From contig JBMOLL010000022.1 of the NCBI GenBank assembly GCA_049325415.1, positions 1 to 64,000 on the forward strand: a DNA stretch of 64,000 nt, written 5' to 3'. Origin of the DNA: JBMOLL01 sp049325415 (GTDB lineage Bacteria > Bacteroidota > Bacteroidia > Bacteroidales > GCA-2748055). Positions 1-8,826 of the stretch are shown here, piece after piece. Numbering within the stretch: position 1 is the first letter of the stretch; each line of letters starts with the position of its first letter. The position numbers and the translations under genes are program-made. The notes below the pieces were generated by a model. The model saw only the letters and a program-made list of their open reading frames with translations. It did no database searches and was not told the DNA's origin.

Positions 1-1128
1 AGTATATTGCCTCTCTGTCATGTAGGGGGGCGCATGGGCAACTACCAGACCCAGCACAGCGGATCGACCATCTATTATGCGGAAAGCATGGGTACGATCG
101 CCAAAAACATGAAAGAACTGGAGGCCAATGGCTTTGATGCCGTGCCCAGGATCCTTGAAAAGGTATTTGACACAATCATTGCCAATGGCAACAAACTGAC
201 GGGCTTTAAGAAAAAACTATTTTTCTGGGCGGTCGAACTGGGCCTGAGATATGAGCCTTTTGGTGCAAACGGGATCTGGTATGGGATCAAGCACAGGATA
301 GCCGACAAACTCATCTTCAGTAAATGGAGGGCAGCACTCGGTGGAAAAGCCCGGCTGGTAGGCTGCGGCGGTGCCAGTCTTCAACCCAGGCTGGAAAGGA
401 TCTTCTGGGCAGCCGGTGTTAAAATATTGAATATGTACGGCTTAACGGAAACTTCGCCGATCATCACCATCAACCGGCAGGAAAAACCGCTGGTTAGGCT
501 GGGTTCGGTTGGAGCCCTGATCAAGGGAGTGGAAATGAAAATTGCCGATGATGGTGAGATTCTTTGCCGCGGCGACAATGTCATGCTGGGGTACTACAAG
601 GATGAAGAAATGACCCGGCAGGCAATTGACAGCGAGGGCTGGTTCCACACCGGTGATATCGGCGAGATTGAGGACGGATTGTTCCTGAAGGTCACCGACA
701 GGAAGAAGGAAATATTCAAGCTCTCCAACGGTAAGTTCATTGCTCCGCAGGTCATTGAGAACCAGATCAAAGAGGTACAGGGAGTGGAACAGGTGATGGT
801 TGTCGGTGAGCATGAGAAATTTGCCAGTGCGATCATTGTACCCGGCCCTGCCTTCATAAAGGATTACTGCCGTGAACGCGGACTTCCCGATGGAAGCCAG
901 GACCAGCAGATCTGTATCCCGGAGGTTCAGCAATATTTCAGGGATGAAGTGAACCGCATCAACAAACGGCTCAGTGAACCCGAGAAAATATTACGTATCA
1001 GGCTGGTTGCCGACGACTGGTCACCCAACACCGGAGAACTCTCCCCAACGCTAAAACTGAAAAGGAGTTACCTGAAGGTGAAATACAATGACCTCCTGGA
1101 ATCCATATACGTAAAGCAGGGGATCTGA
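1..1128 (+). CDS. Long-chain acyl-CoA synthetase, 5'-truncated
   Basis: Activates fatty acids to acyl-CoA through an acyl-AMP intermediate; cytoplasmic or membrane-associated. About 375 C-terminal residues are visible and the reading frame is open to base 1, so the N-terminal half lies outside the window; the TTG at position 7 is internal, not a start. Seen: PLCHV and YYAES motifs typical of long-chain FACS, the adenylation motif YGLTETSP, the hinge-region motif SEGWFHTGDIGE, then DRKKEIFKLSNGK leading to the small C-terminal domain, and a terminal SPTLKLKR segment. These are hallmarks of the AMP-dependent synthetase family (FadD/FAA type). No partner gene follows on the same strand before a convergent gene. 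Family assignment is secure; chain-length preference cannot be read from the sequence. Confidence 0.9.
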   Translation, partial: SILPLCHVGGRMGNYQTQHSGSTIYYAESMGTIAKNMKELEANGFDAVPRILEKVFDTIIANGNKLTGFKKKLFFWAVELGLRYEPFGANGIWYGIKHRIADKLIFSKWRAALGGKARLVGCGGASLQPRLERIFWAAGVKILNMYGLTETSPIITINRQEKPLVRLGSVGALIKGVEMKIADDGEILCRGDNVMLGYYKDEEMTRQAIDSEGWFHTGDIGEIEDGLFLKVTDRKKEIFKLSNGKFIAPQVIENQIKEVQGVEQVMVVGEHEKFASAIIVPGPAFIKDYCRERGLPDGSQDQQICIPEVQQYFRDEVNRINKRLSEPEKILRIRLVADDWSPNTGELSPTLKLKRSYLKVKYNDLLESIYVKQGI

Positions 1129-1146
1129 GTGGAGCCGGGCCCGCTC

Positions 1147-2046
1147 TTATTTATCAGAGGCAGTGATGGCCAGGTATTTTTCGAGGATACGTTTACCTTC
1201 CATTATGGCTTCCCTCCCGCTCGATTCGATACCAAACCAACCGCTGTAGCCGTTCTCCAGGCATAAACGGATCATTTTTGCCGACAGTTCTTCCGTGGGC
1301 TGGTTTCGGTACGACATCCCATGGGCCCAGGGAAGCATTTTTTCCAGGTAGTTATAATTATCAAATTTCCGGTCGGGTTCACGCCAGTCGGGGTAGCTGC
1401 CGAAGTAAAGATTATCGACCTTCTTCATCAACTTGACCATCCATTCGGCGTCGTTGGAAAAGCCACCGTGATTTTCGATCAAAACACTGATATTAGCCGG
1501 TATGGAGTATTCCAGCAGTTTCCCGTAGGAGTCGGCGGCCCATTTGAGAGCATCTTCCGGATCGCTTTTTTCATTTCCCCTGCAATTTGTCCGGATGGCA
1601 TGGCAACCCAGAAAAGCAGCTATATCCACCCATTTTCTGTGATTGACAGCAAACTGCTCCCGGTCCTTTTTATCCCCGGCACAGGGATCGCCTTCGGCGT
1701 CGACCATAATCAGGATCATTTCGACGCCATGATCTTCAGCATTCCTTTTTAGCTGAGCGAGGTATTCGGCAGTGGGCACCTCAAACAGTGTATTGACAAA
1801 TTCAATCCCTCCCAGACCGAAGTCCTCCCTGGCAATGCGAGGAAAATCCAGGTTCTTCCATTTCCCTGCAAAGATCTCATCCACCAGCGCCCATTCGGCC
1901 AGTGAAATGCCGTTTTTCCTGTTAAAGGGAGCCGCAGGCAGATTTGTCTTTGCGTTTTCCCCCATCAGTAAGCTCGGAACAGTCATCCCGGCAGCACCAA
2001 GCAATGCCGTCCGTTCAAGAAATGATCTTCTGTTAATTGCAGCCAT
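1147..2046 (-). CDS. Tat-exported TIM-barrel sugar isomerase/epimerase-like protein
   Basis: Predicted AP-endonuclease-2-type TIM barrel (sugar phosphate isomerase/epimerase family), 299 aa. The N-terminus has a twin-arginine signal (NRRSFLERT, residues 5-13) followed by a short hydrophobic stretch, so it is probably exported. Candidate metal ligands are E191 in the ENHGG motif and E274 in FGIESSG, at the ends of late barrel strands. The ATG at 2046 is chosen because it places the Tat motif at the N-terminus; a longer in-frame reading would run over the divergent gene starting at 2206. In Bacteroidota such barrels are found with Gfo/Idh/MocA oxidoreductases and DUF1080 proteins, where a role in 3-keto-sugar metabolism has been proposed; both occur elsewhere in this window. 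Exact substrate unknown. Confidence 0.8.
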   Translation of the reverse strand: MAAINRRSFLERTALLGAAGMTVPSLLMGENAKTNLPAAPFNRKNGISLAEWALVDEIFAGKWKNLDFPRIAREDFGLGGIEFVNTLFEVPTAEYLAQLKRNAEDHGVEMILIMVDAEGDPCAGDKKDREQFAVNHRKWVDIAAFLGCHAIRTNCRGNEKSDPEDALKWAADSYGKLLEYSIPANISVLIENHGGFSNDAEWMVKLMKKVDNLYFGSYPDWREPDRKFDNYNYLEKMLPWAHGMSYRNQPTEELSAKMIRLCLENGYSGWFGIESSGREAIMEGKRILEKYLAITASDK

Positions 2047-2147
2047 AGTTTTGTTTTTTAAAATATAAAGTGCCCGGAACAAATTTAATGGATTCCCTGA
2101 ACCGGCTGAAGGAAACCATGTTTTTTTCATGTGCCGGCACAAGTGTT

Positions 2148-2177
2148 TTGCAATCGCATGAAAATGTCTTATTTTTA
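2148..2177 (+). promoter_or_regulatory. Putative Bacteroidota-type promoter
   Basis: TTG at 2148-2150, 19 bp spacer, then TATTTTTA at 2170-2177, one base off the TAnnTTTG -7 consensus. It sits 28 bp before the ATG of the GNAT-like gene. Read by eye; not tested. Confidence 0.4.
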
Positions 2178-2205
2178 AGAAACGGTAAAAACACTCCGTC
2201 ACCCC

Positions 2206-3372
2206 ATGATTCTTCAAGAAGTTAAAAACTCCCGCGACAGGAAGGCATTCCTGGATGTACCACGAAAACTCTATAAAAACGACCCGGTTTGGGTATGCCC
2301 CTTTGACCGTGAGATTGAGGCTGTTTTTGATCCCTCGATGAACAGTTTCTTCGGTCATGGCAAAGCCGTCCGCTGGGTACTGAGAGACGACGATGGCAAA
2401 CTTGCCGGCAGGGTTGCAGCCTTTATAAACTACAACATGGCCGACAGCTATGACCAGCCCACGGGCGGAATGGGCTTTTTCGAGTGCATCAATTCCCAGG
2501 AAGCAGCGAACCTCCTTTTTGATGCCTCACGTGAATGGCTGAAGGCAAACGGGATGGAGGCGATGGATGGCCCGATCAACTTCGGCGAAACCGATAAGTA
2601 CTGGGGCCTGCTGGTCGATGGATTTACCCACCCCTCGTATGAAATCGCCTATAACCATCCGTACTATCAGCAGTTGTTTGAAAACTACGGCTTCCAGGTA
2701 TACTACCGGCAGGAGGGCTTTCACCTTGACCTGAAAGCCGGGCTCCCGCCCCGTTTTGCCAAAATTGCCGAATGGGTGGCAAAGAAACCTGATTACCGTT
2801 TCGAACACTTTGAGTGGAAGAAAATGGACCGGCAGATCAACGATTTCGCAGAAGTTTTCAATATTGCCTGGGCCACCTTCAAAGCCGATTTTAAGCCGCT
2901 GAAACCCGAATATATCCGAAGAACCCTTTTAAAAGCTAAAGCCATTATTGAAGAGGAATTCATCTGGATAGCCTACAACCACGACAGGCCCATCGCCATC
3001 TACCTGATGTACCCCGATGTTAATCAGTTGCTGCATCACATCAATGGCCGGCTGGATCCCATTTCGGCCATCCGGTTCCTGTGGCTGAAAGCCAATAAAA
3101 CAATGACCCGGGCAAGGGGTGTATTGATGGGCGTTGTGCCTGACTTCCAGGGCCTGGGTGTGGAAGCCGCGATCATCTGGAACCTGCAGCAGGTATTTAA
3201 AAGAAAATCCCATTATGAGGAAATTGAATTTTCGTGGGTAGGTGACTTCAATCCAAAAATGAGGAAAGTATTCCTCTCGGTTGGAAGTGTCTCGGTAAAG
3301 CACTATATAACCTACCGTTACCTTTTCGATCGTAAGAAACCTTTTAAAAGATACCCGATAGCCGGAGAATAA
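2206..3372 (+). CDS. GNAT-like acyltransferase family protein
   Basis: 388 aa soluble protein without signal peptide or membrane segment. It resembles the large Bacteroidota family of about 380-residue proteins annotated as GNAT or acyl-CoA N-acyltransferase fold: an N-terminal segment with KNDPVWVCPF and FFGHGKAVRW, and a C-terminal half with a MGVVPDFQGLGVEAAIIW stretch that looks like the acetyl-CoA-binding QGxG loop of GNAT enzymes. Substrate unknown. It diverges from the Tat-exported barrel gene and lies 47 bp upstream of the CrtI-like oxidoreductase on the same strand, so the two may be cotranscribed. Fold assignment is fairly confident, biochemical role is not. Confidence 0.7.
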   Translation: MILQEVKNSRDRKAFLDVPRKLYKNDPVWVCPFDREIEAVFDPSMNSFFGHGKAVRWVLRDDDGKLAGRVAAFINYNMADSYDQPTGGMGFFECINSQEAANLLFDASREWLKANGMEAMDGPINFGETDKYWGLLVDGFTHPSYEIAYNHPYYQQLFENYGFQVYYRQEGFHLDLKAGLPPRFAKIAEWVAKKPDYRFEHFEWKKMDRQINDFAEVFNIAWATFKADFKPLKPEYIRRTLLKAKAIIEEEFIWIAYNHDRPIAIYLMYPDVNQLLHHINGRLDPISAIRFLWLKANKTMTRARGVLMGVVPDFQGLGVEAAIIWNLQQVFKRKSHYEEIEFSWVGDFNPKMRKVFLSVGSVSVKHYITYRYLFDRKKPFKRYPIAGE

Positions 3373-3419
3373 GTTACAGGGTAATTACTGAATGATAAAA
3401 ATTAAACAGCATAGAGCAA

Positions 3420-4859
3420 ATGGAATATGATGTCATAATAGTGGGCGGAGGACTCGGAGGCCTGACCGCAGGAGCCAAACTGGCAAGAGAAGGCAAAAAA
3501 GTTCTGTTAATTGAACAACATGACCGACCGGGAGGTTGTGCCACCACCTTTAAAAGGAAACAGTTTACCATGGAAGTTGGTCTTCACGAGATGGACGGAC
3601 TTCATCCCAAAGACCTGAAAAACAAGATATTCAATGACCTGGGAGTATTTGAAAAGGTGAGTTTTCTGAAAGTGCCGGAATTTTACCGCTTTGTAAACGG
3701 CCGGACCGACCTGGTTATGCCTCACGACCCGGAGGAAGCCATAAGGCGTTTGACCGCAACCTTCCCCGCCGAAAGAGCAGGCATTGAAAAATATTTCGAC
3801 CGGCTGCTTAATACCAGAAAATACCTGGTTGAATTAAGGGATAAGCCTGATCAGTCGCTCGGTGATTTTCTTGATTCCATCATCGGCGACGAAGAGCTCA
3901 AACTGGTTCTGCTCGGAAACCTTGGCTATTTTCATGATGACCCCTATTCACTTTCAATGACTTATTTTTCAGTAGCGGAAGGCAGTTATTTTACCGGAGG
4001 TGGCAGTTTTATTAAAGGGGGATCTCAGGAACTGTCAAACGCCCTTTCCTGTGTAATCAACAGTAATGGGGGTCGTGTCATTCTCAACCATACCGTTACG
4101 GGATTCAGGATGGAGGATGACCGGGTAGCCTGTGTCTATTTCAGTCCGAGGATCGGACATGACGAAGTAGCGATAAAGGCAGCCGGTAAGGAGATCATTG
4201 TCAATGCTTCACTCCCCTGGCTGGAAAGCGTTCTGGAAGGCCGGCACCGTGAAGCACTGCACGAAGAAATCGGGACAAATATTCCAGGGGCTTCCCTCCT
4301 TACGGTATATTATGGCTTTAATAAACCCCTGTCTGAAATCGGGTATTCCTACTATTCAACCTTTATTTTCGACGAATCGGTCAGGAGCCAGCGGGATATT
4401 CTTTCCAATAACCATGGTGATTACAGCAAACGCAGTTTCACCTTTGTCGATTACAGCCAGCTGGATTCGGGCCTGGCGCCCGAGGGCAAGGGTGTAGGCG
4501 GGGTTTGTTGTATTGATTATCTGGAGGACTGGCAAAATTTAGACCATGCCTCCTATAAGGCAAAGAAACAGGAGATCCAGGAAATATTCACCGACAGGCT
4601 CGATCAGCTGATACCCGGTTTCCGTGAAGCCGTTGAATATGTAGAGGTTGGTACGGCGAAGACTGTTGCACGTTATACTCTGAATCCTGAAGGTGCCGTT
4701 TATGGCTTTGCCCAGCATCCGGGCCGGAAGATCCCTGCAGTAAATTCTGTAAAGAACCTGCACATCGCTTCGGCCTGGGGCAAGTTCGGAGGGGGCTTCT
4801 CAGGAGCCATTTACAGCGGATACATGACGGCCATGGATATCCTCAGGAAAAGAGACTGA
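3420..4859 (+). CDS. Phytoene desaturase/retinol saturase-like FAD oxidoreductase
   Basis: 479 aa flavoprotein of the CrtI/CrtISO family. The N-terminus carries the dinucleotide-binding signature DVIIVGGGLGGLTAG (residues 4-18), the acidic residue ending beta-2 (IEQHDRPGGCATTF, residues 31-44), and the C-terminus carries a WGKFGGGFSGAIYSGY segment that fits the second FAD-binding motif. Family members desaturate, saturate or isomerise carotenoid-like polyenes; no other carotenoid gene (crtB, crtE) is visible here, so the substrate remains open. It starts 47 bp after the GNAT-like gene and ends 4 bp before the convergent glycosidase stop codon, leaving no room for a separate terminator. Confidence 0.8.
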   Translation: MEYDVIIVGGGLGGLTAGAKLAREGKKVLLIEQHDRPGGCATTFKRKQFTMEVGLHEMDGLHPKDLKNKIFNDLGVFEKVSFLKVPEFYRFVNGRTDLVMPHDPEEAIRRLTATFPAERAGIEKYFDRLLNTRKYLVELRDKPDQSLGDFLDSIIGDEELKLVLLGNLGYFHDDPYSLSMTYFSVAEGSYFTGGGSFIKGGSQELSNALSCVINSNGGRVILNHTVTGFRMEDDRVACVYFSPRIGHDEVAIKAAGKEIIVNASLPWLESVLEGRHREALHEEIGTNIPGASLLTVYYGFNKPLSEIGYSYYSTFIFDESVRSQRDILSNNHGDYSKRSFTFVDYSQLDSGLAPEGKGVGGVCCIDYLEDWQNLDHASYKAKKQEIQEIFTDRLDQLIPGFREAVEYVEVGTAKTVARYTLNPEGAVYGFAQHPGRKIPAVNSVKNLHIASAWGKFGGGFSGAIYSGYMTAMDILRKRD

Positions 4860-4863
4860 ATGA

Positions 4864-7800
4864 TCAGGAAGATGCCACTACCACTCTGAACGGAGTATAA
4901 AGGCCATAATCAAGCAGGTCATACTCGCTGGCGGGAGGCTGATGATCCGGTGCTTTCCGGAAATCCCACGGGCTCGCAAATCCCCTGGTAGGGTTGAGAT
5001 GGAAAGGCCCGAAGATATTTTTCAGGCTTCCGTATATCCTGAGGGTGATCACATTGGATCCCTTCTCCAGGAAAGGATCCAGTCTGACTTCATCGCCATC
5101 CGTAAAAACCTGTCCGGCTTCCCTACCGTTTACAAAAACGGCGCCTACTGTCCCTTTCCAGTCGCCCGGAATAAGTTTCACCGGGTTCCCTGTCCGGGAG
5201 CAGATCATCGTGACCGAATAATCAACATAGCCCGAATAGAATGGATAGCCCTGATCCTTCCATGAGCCAGTCTGCAACGGATGTGCTGCCGACAGGACCC
5301 AACCCTCTTCTGACGGATTGACGGAAAAATCACCCAGCAGAATCACCGGGGCCACTTCACAGAGCAGGTTCATGGGTTCAACCTTTATGGTAAAACGGTT
5401 TTCGCCCGGAACAAGCTTTCCGCTCAGGTCAAAAACGCCGATCCCTTCATCAATCCAGTGTTCGCCCTTTATGGCTTCGATCTCCTGATCGTTGATGCAT
5501 ACCGAATAAAACCAGGGTTGTTCAAGAGCCATCCTCACGGAGGCATTTCCTGAAAGACTTGAATCGACCCGGAAAAGATAGCTTGCAGTGAAACCGGTTC
5601 CCTTCCCGAATTTATTAAGATCGAGGATCTCTTTTCTGAACTGAATGGAAGAGCTCCAAGGATTCTGGGCGAAGCCGTATTCATTATAAATTTTACGTGC
5701 GGCATCGTAATAAAAGCAGGTGTCGTTCCTGACCGATTCACTGGTGATGATGCAATAATCCAGCGGCAGCATATTGCCGCTTCCCGGGCTGACAACAAAG
5801 CCTGCCAGGGCAGCTTCCTGTGTAAAGTTATCTGCGCCCGTCTCCGGCTGATCCTTTCTGCGGATCTCATGATCGGAAACAAATAAAAGAAGGGATGCCG
5901 ACGGAGGGAGATTCACCGAGAAACTCAGTGTATTGTCGCTCTGAACACAGGGATAGGTGCTTATTCTGCCCGTCATGGGATCGAGCAAAAGCAGGTCCTT
6001 CCCAATCATATTCCAGCGGGTGGATGCTGCATTTTCCCTGTCGGTATTGACGAGAAAAAGGATCTGACCCTCGTTCAGTTCCCGCCGGTGATGAAAAACC
6101 GGACCGCCATCACTTTCCACAACGGAAAACTCTTCGCTGGGTGTCAGTTCATTCAGCCTCGGATCGGGTGTTCCGTTCAGCAGTAGCAGATTTTCCCCGG
6201 AGAATTTCTGCCAGTCGGTAAATTCATAACTCAGGCTGCCATCGCAATAAGCCGGTAAGGGCCCCAGGGAGACAAGATCACCGCCCGACTCCAGATAGGT
6301 CCCGAGCAGTTTACCGGTTCCCGAGGAAAGATTTTCAAGTCCTTCGGGGAGGATCACCAGATTATAGCTGCATTCCCCGACCTCCAGCAGCCCCTCTCCT
6401 GTTTTCCCGAAGCGCTGAATAATCTCTTCGCTTCCAAGATCATATTCCACCTGCGCGGCTTCCAGTGTTTCAAGCAATCTGCCGAAACCGGAGTTCAGTC
6501 TGTTCAGTTTTTCCTGCTGATCGGGTCCTCCTGCATACATCCAGGCAGTGGATGTAGGCTCGATGACGAGGATATGGTTCACCTGTCTGCCCGAGGAAAG
6601 AGCCACGGAAAGCCTCGCAAAATACATCGCAAGGGTGCTGTATTCATCCCACCACGGTTCGTGGGAGGAAAACGACTGCGGATAATCATGCTTTCTGTCG
6701 CCCACAATGCTCTGGTAAGCAAGGTGCTGATTCATCAGGTTTACACCCAGAACATATTCCCAGTCGCCGTTCACTTTCATGTCCTCAAAGGATAGTTCCC
6801 AGCCCGACCCACCATAGGTTTCACTAAGGGTCCGTACTCTTCCCATCTGATTGGCAATGCTTCTCAGTTCCTTTACGGAACGGATGTTTCCAAACTGCTC
6901 GGGAAATACATCCCTGTTATTAAAGAGCAGATCGATACCGGGAACCTGGTGCCATGCGGCCATTGCCATATGATCGCCTCCATGGTAAGGATCGGGCCAG
7001 GTATGTTCCCAGTAATGACCGGTCCATTGAAGATTCTCCTTTTCCACGTAGGCATTCCAAGGCAGCGACCAACGCTCGATGAACAATTCCAGCAGAAGTT
7101 TGAAATAGTCGTATCTGACCTTCCTGTAATCACCGGAATTATCAAAAAGAAGCGGCAGACTTGTCTGGAGGTCATAGCCCCATCTTTGCCGGAACCGGTC
7201 GAAAAGATCGGGGGTCCAGCGGATGAGCAAGCCACTTCCTGACGGTGAAATATGAGGTTCGTCGGTAAAAATTCCCGGAATGGTTCTCCCGAAATATTGT
7301 CCAACCGAGTTTTTGTAACCTTCCATCGTCAGCCGGATAAACTCCTCCGTGACCCCGGGTTTCAGGAGATCAACATAACTAAAACCTGCAAACCAGCCAC
7401 TTTTCGGGTAGGAAACTCTTTCGTAGAGGTAGTAATCTCCGGGGATACCGCTAAATTCCTTGCTTCGTGCGCTTATATCCTCAAAACCGGCGGATGATTT
7501 TCTCAGTATAACCGGCCATCCGGCAAGAGTATCCATCTGAAGGACCGACTGACGGGTCTGCCGCAGCATGGCGCCATCGTTCACGGATTCTGGCATTTCG
7601 GCCGGCACATGTCCCCCGGCAAAACCGCTCGGATAGGAGTTCTCATCATAGAGCCAGACCTTCATACCCAGCCGGTCGGCTTTTTCTACCGTATATTTTA
7701 CCAGGTTGAAATAATCGTCTGACAAATACTCGGTGATCATGCCGTAGCGCGGATGGACAATTACGCCGCCAAGTCCATGAGCTTTAAAATCGGCGAGTTC

Positions 7801-7986
7801 CCTGTCGATCATTTTTTCCGTGACTTCCCCGTTCCAGGCCCAGAAGGGAACTGTTTTATAGCCGGCGGAAGGATCAGTAAATTCTGATCTGAACTTTTTC
7901 CACGAACTGATCTTCTCACTTCCTGTTCCATGCTCTGTGCAGGCTGTCAGACCTATTAGCAGCAAGAGGATTATCCTGAGCTTCAT
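4864..7986 (-). CDS. GH106-like glycosidase lipoprotein
   Basis: 1040 aa outer-envelope lipoprotein (lipobox LTAC, Cys16) resembling the GH106 alpha-L-rhamnosidase-like group. Seen: an opening PFWAWNGEVTEKMIDREL segment with GLGGVIVHPRYG, which is the usual start of the barrel in this family; WLYDENSYPSG; FTDEPHIS; and LSETYGGSGWE near residue 390, a conserved acidic loop. The C-terminal third is beta-rich and looks like a beta-galactosidase-type jelly roll (NRFTIKVEP, NVITLRIYGSL). I cannot confirm the catalytic pair without an alignment. Single gene, transcribed towards the CrtI-like gene; the small exported protein at 8088-8582 lies upstream on the same strand. No SusC/SusD genes are nearby. 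Confidence 0.75.
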   Translation of the reverse strand: MKLRIILLLLIGLTACTEHGTGSEKISSWKKFRSEFTDPSAGYKTVPFWAWNGEVTEKMIDRELADFKAHGLGGVIVHPRYGMITEYLSDDYFNLVKYTVEKADRLGMKVWLYDENSYPSGFAGGHVPAEMPESVNDGAMLRQTRQSVLQMDTLAGWPVILRKSSAGFEDISARSKEFSGIPGDYYLYERVSYPKSGWFAGFSYVDLLKPGVTEEFIRLTMEGYKNSVGQYFGRTIPGIFTDEPHISPSGSGLLIRWTPDLFDRFRQRWGYDLQTSLPLLFDNSGDYRKVRYDYFKLLLELFIERWSLPWNAYVEKENLQWTGHYWEHTWPDPYHGGDHMAMAAWHQVPGIDLLFNNRDVFPEQFGNIRSVKELRSIANQMGRVRTLSETYGGSGWELSFEDMKVNGDWEYVLGVNLMNQHLAYQSIVGDRKHDYPQSFSSHEPWWDEYSTLAMYFARLSVALSSGRQVNHILVIEPTSTAWMYAGGPDQQEKLNRLNSGFGRLLETLEAAQVEYDLGSEEIIQRFGKTGEGLLEVGECSYNLVILPEGLENLSSGTGKLLGTYLESGGDLVSLGPLPAYCDGSLSYEFTDWQKFSGENLLLLNGTPDPRLNELTPSEEFSVVESDGGPVFHHRRELNEGQILFLVNTDRENAASTRWNMIGKDLLLLDPMTGRISTYPCVQSDNTLSFSVNLPPSASLLLFVSDHEIRRKDQPETGADNFTQEAALAGFVVSPGSGNMLPLDYCIITSESVRNDTCFYYDAARKIYNEYGFAQNPWSSSIQFRKEILDLNKFGKGTGFTASYLFRVDSSLSGNASVRMALEQPWFYSVCINDQEIEAIKGEHWIDEGIGVFDLSGKLVPGENRFTIKVEPMNLLCEVAPVILLGDFSVNPSEEGWVLSAAHPLQTGSWKDQGYPFYSGYVDYSVTMICSRTGNPVKLIPGDWKGTVGAVFVNGREAGQVFTDGDEVRLDPFLEKGSNVITLRIYGSLKNIFGPFHLNPTRGFASPWDFRKAPDHQPPASEYDLLDYGLYTPFRVVVASS

Positions 7987-8087
7987 AATTGCTTTTTTGC
8001 CAAGATAATAAATTATCCCGGGCCATGAATTTACTTCGGATGGAAAGACTGGTACGCGGGAAGCATAAACCGGTTTCTGAAGGAACC

Positions 8088-8582
8088 TCAGCTCAGAATC
8101 TTCACACTTTTAAGTATAGAATTTACCTGGACCATGTGATCCGGGTAGCACTCTTCGGGGCAACGGATCCTGATGAGCAGCGACCCATTTTTCATCGGGA
8201 AAGCAGCAAAAATATAACGGAAGGGGCATTGTTTCTCTCTTCCCGACGCACAAACCAGGCAAAGGCTTTTCAGATTCAGCAGCCGTGTATCGGGCATTTC
8301 ACAAAGCGAAAGGCCATTGCCCGTAACAAGACGATCAAGGTAATCGTCAAGGCCTGTGCTGTCGCTGATTTTCCAGAAGCTGACCTGCATATTCCGGTTT
8401 TGATTATTAAGGGTGAGAGTAGCCGGAAAAAGAGGGTCCGTCGAAGTGGTCCAGTGGATATCAGAGGTGAAACGAATTCCCAGATCGGGACATAAATAGG
8501 ATACCTTTTCCTGAGCTGAGGCCTCCGGGACTGAAAGCAAAACAAACATTGCCACGAATCCGTTCCTGAAAAATTTCAACAT
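8088..8582 (-). CDS. Small exported protein of unknown function
   Basis: 164 aa; I do not recognise the family. A typical signal peptide (hydrophobic residues 8-18, cleavage expected after ASA at 22-24) leads to a mature domain of about 140 residues with alternating beta-like segments and five cysteines. The mature start, SYLCPDLGIRFTSD, and the later KSLCLVCASGREKQC give possible disulfides. It could be a PsbP/DUF1795-like exported domain, but this is only an impression. An overlapping open frame on the plus strand has no signal or recognisable motif, so this strand is preferred. A promoter-like TTTG-N20-TAACTTTC lies 23 bp upstream. Confidence 0.6.
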   Translation of the reverse strand: MLKFFRNGFVAMFVLLSVPEASAQEKVSYLCPDLGIRFTSDIHWTTSTDPLFPATLTLNNQNRNMQVSFWKISDSTGLDDYLDRLVTGNGLSLCEMPDTRLLNLKSLCLVCASGREKQCPFRYIFAAFPMKNGSLLIRIRCPEECYPDHMVQVNSILKSVKILS

Positions 8583-8604
8583 TGCACCCTGAAATGAACC
8601 ATGG

Positions 8605-8635
8605 GAAAGTTACATTATGAATGCGCTCCTGTCAA
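8605..8635 (-). promoter_or_regulatory. Putative promoter of the small exported protein
   Basis: On the minus strand TTG (8635-8633) is followed by 20 bp and TAACTTTC (8612-8605), one base off TAnnTTTG. Distance to the ATG at 8582 is about 22 bp. The same -7 variant, TAACTTTC, precedes the gene at 27222. Confidence 0.45.
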
Positions 8636-8793
8636 ACATTTGCAACTTTTTTCAATTTTCGTACTCTTTAGGTATGTAAACGCCAATTAAAAGAATGTAA
8701 CAGTTGCAATTCCCGGGCAAAAAATTCTCAATAATATAAAGATTTTCCCGTCTGTTATATATCAGACAAGTTTCCAGGGAGGAAGGTTTATTG

Positions 8794-8801
8794 TATCTTC
8801 G
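8794..8801 (+). promoter_or_regulatory. Possible -7 element before the esterase gene
   Basis: TATCTTCG is one base off TAnnTTTG and lies 25 bp before ATG 8827. It overlaps the in-frame TTG at 8791, one reason for rejecting that codon as the start. The -33 region (TTT at 8771-8773) is weak. Confidence 0.3.
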
Positions 8802-8826
8802 TATAAAGATTACAGAAATACGCACT

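Noticed and set aside
2047..2358. 104-residue N-terminal extension of the TIM-barrel protein
   Set aside because: Would overlap the divergent GNAT gene start and bury the Tat signal; extension has no family similarity.
7989..8495. 168-codon plus-strand frame antisense to the small exported protein
   Set aside because: No signal, motif or ribosome site; the opposite frame has a clear signal peptide and promoter.
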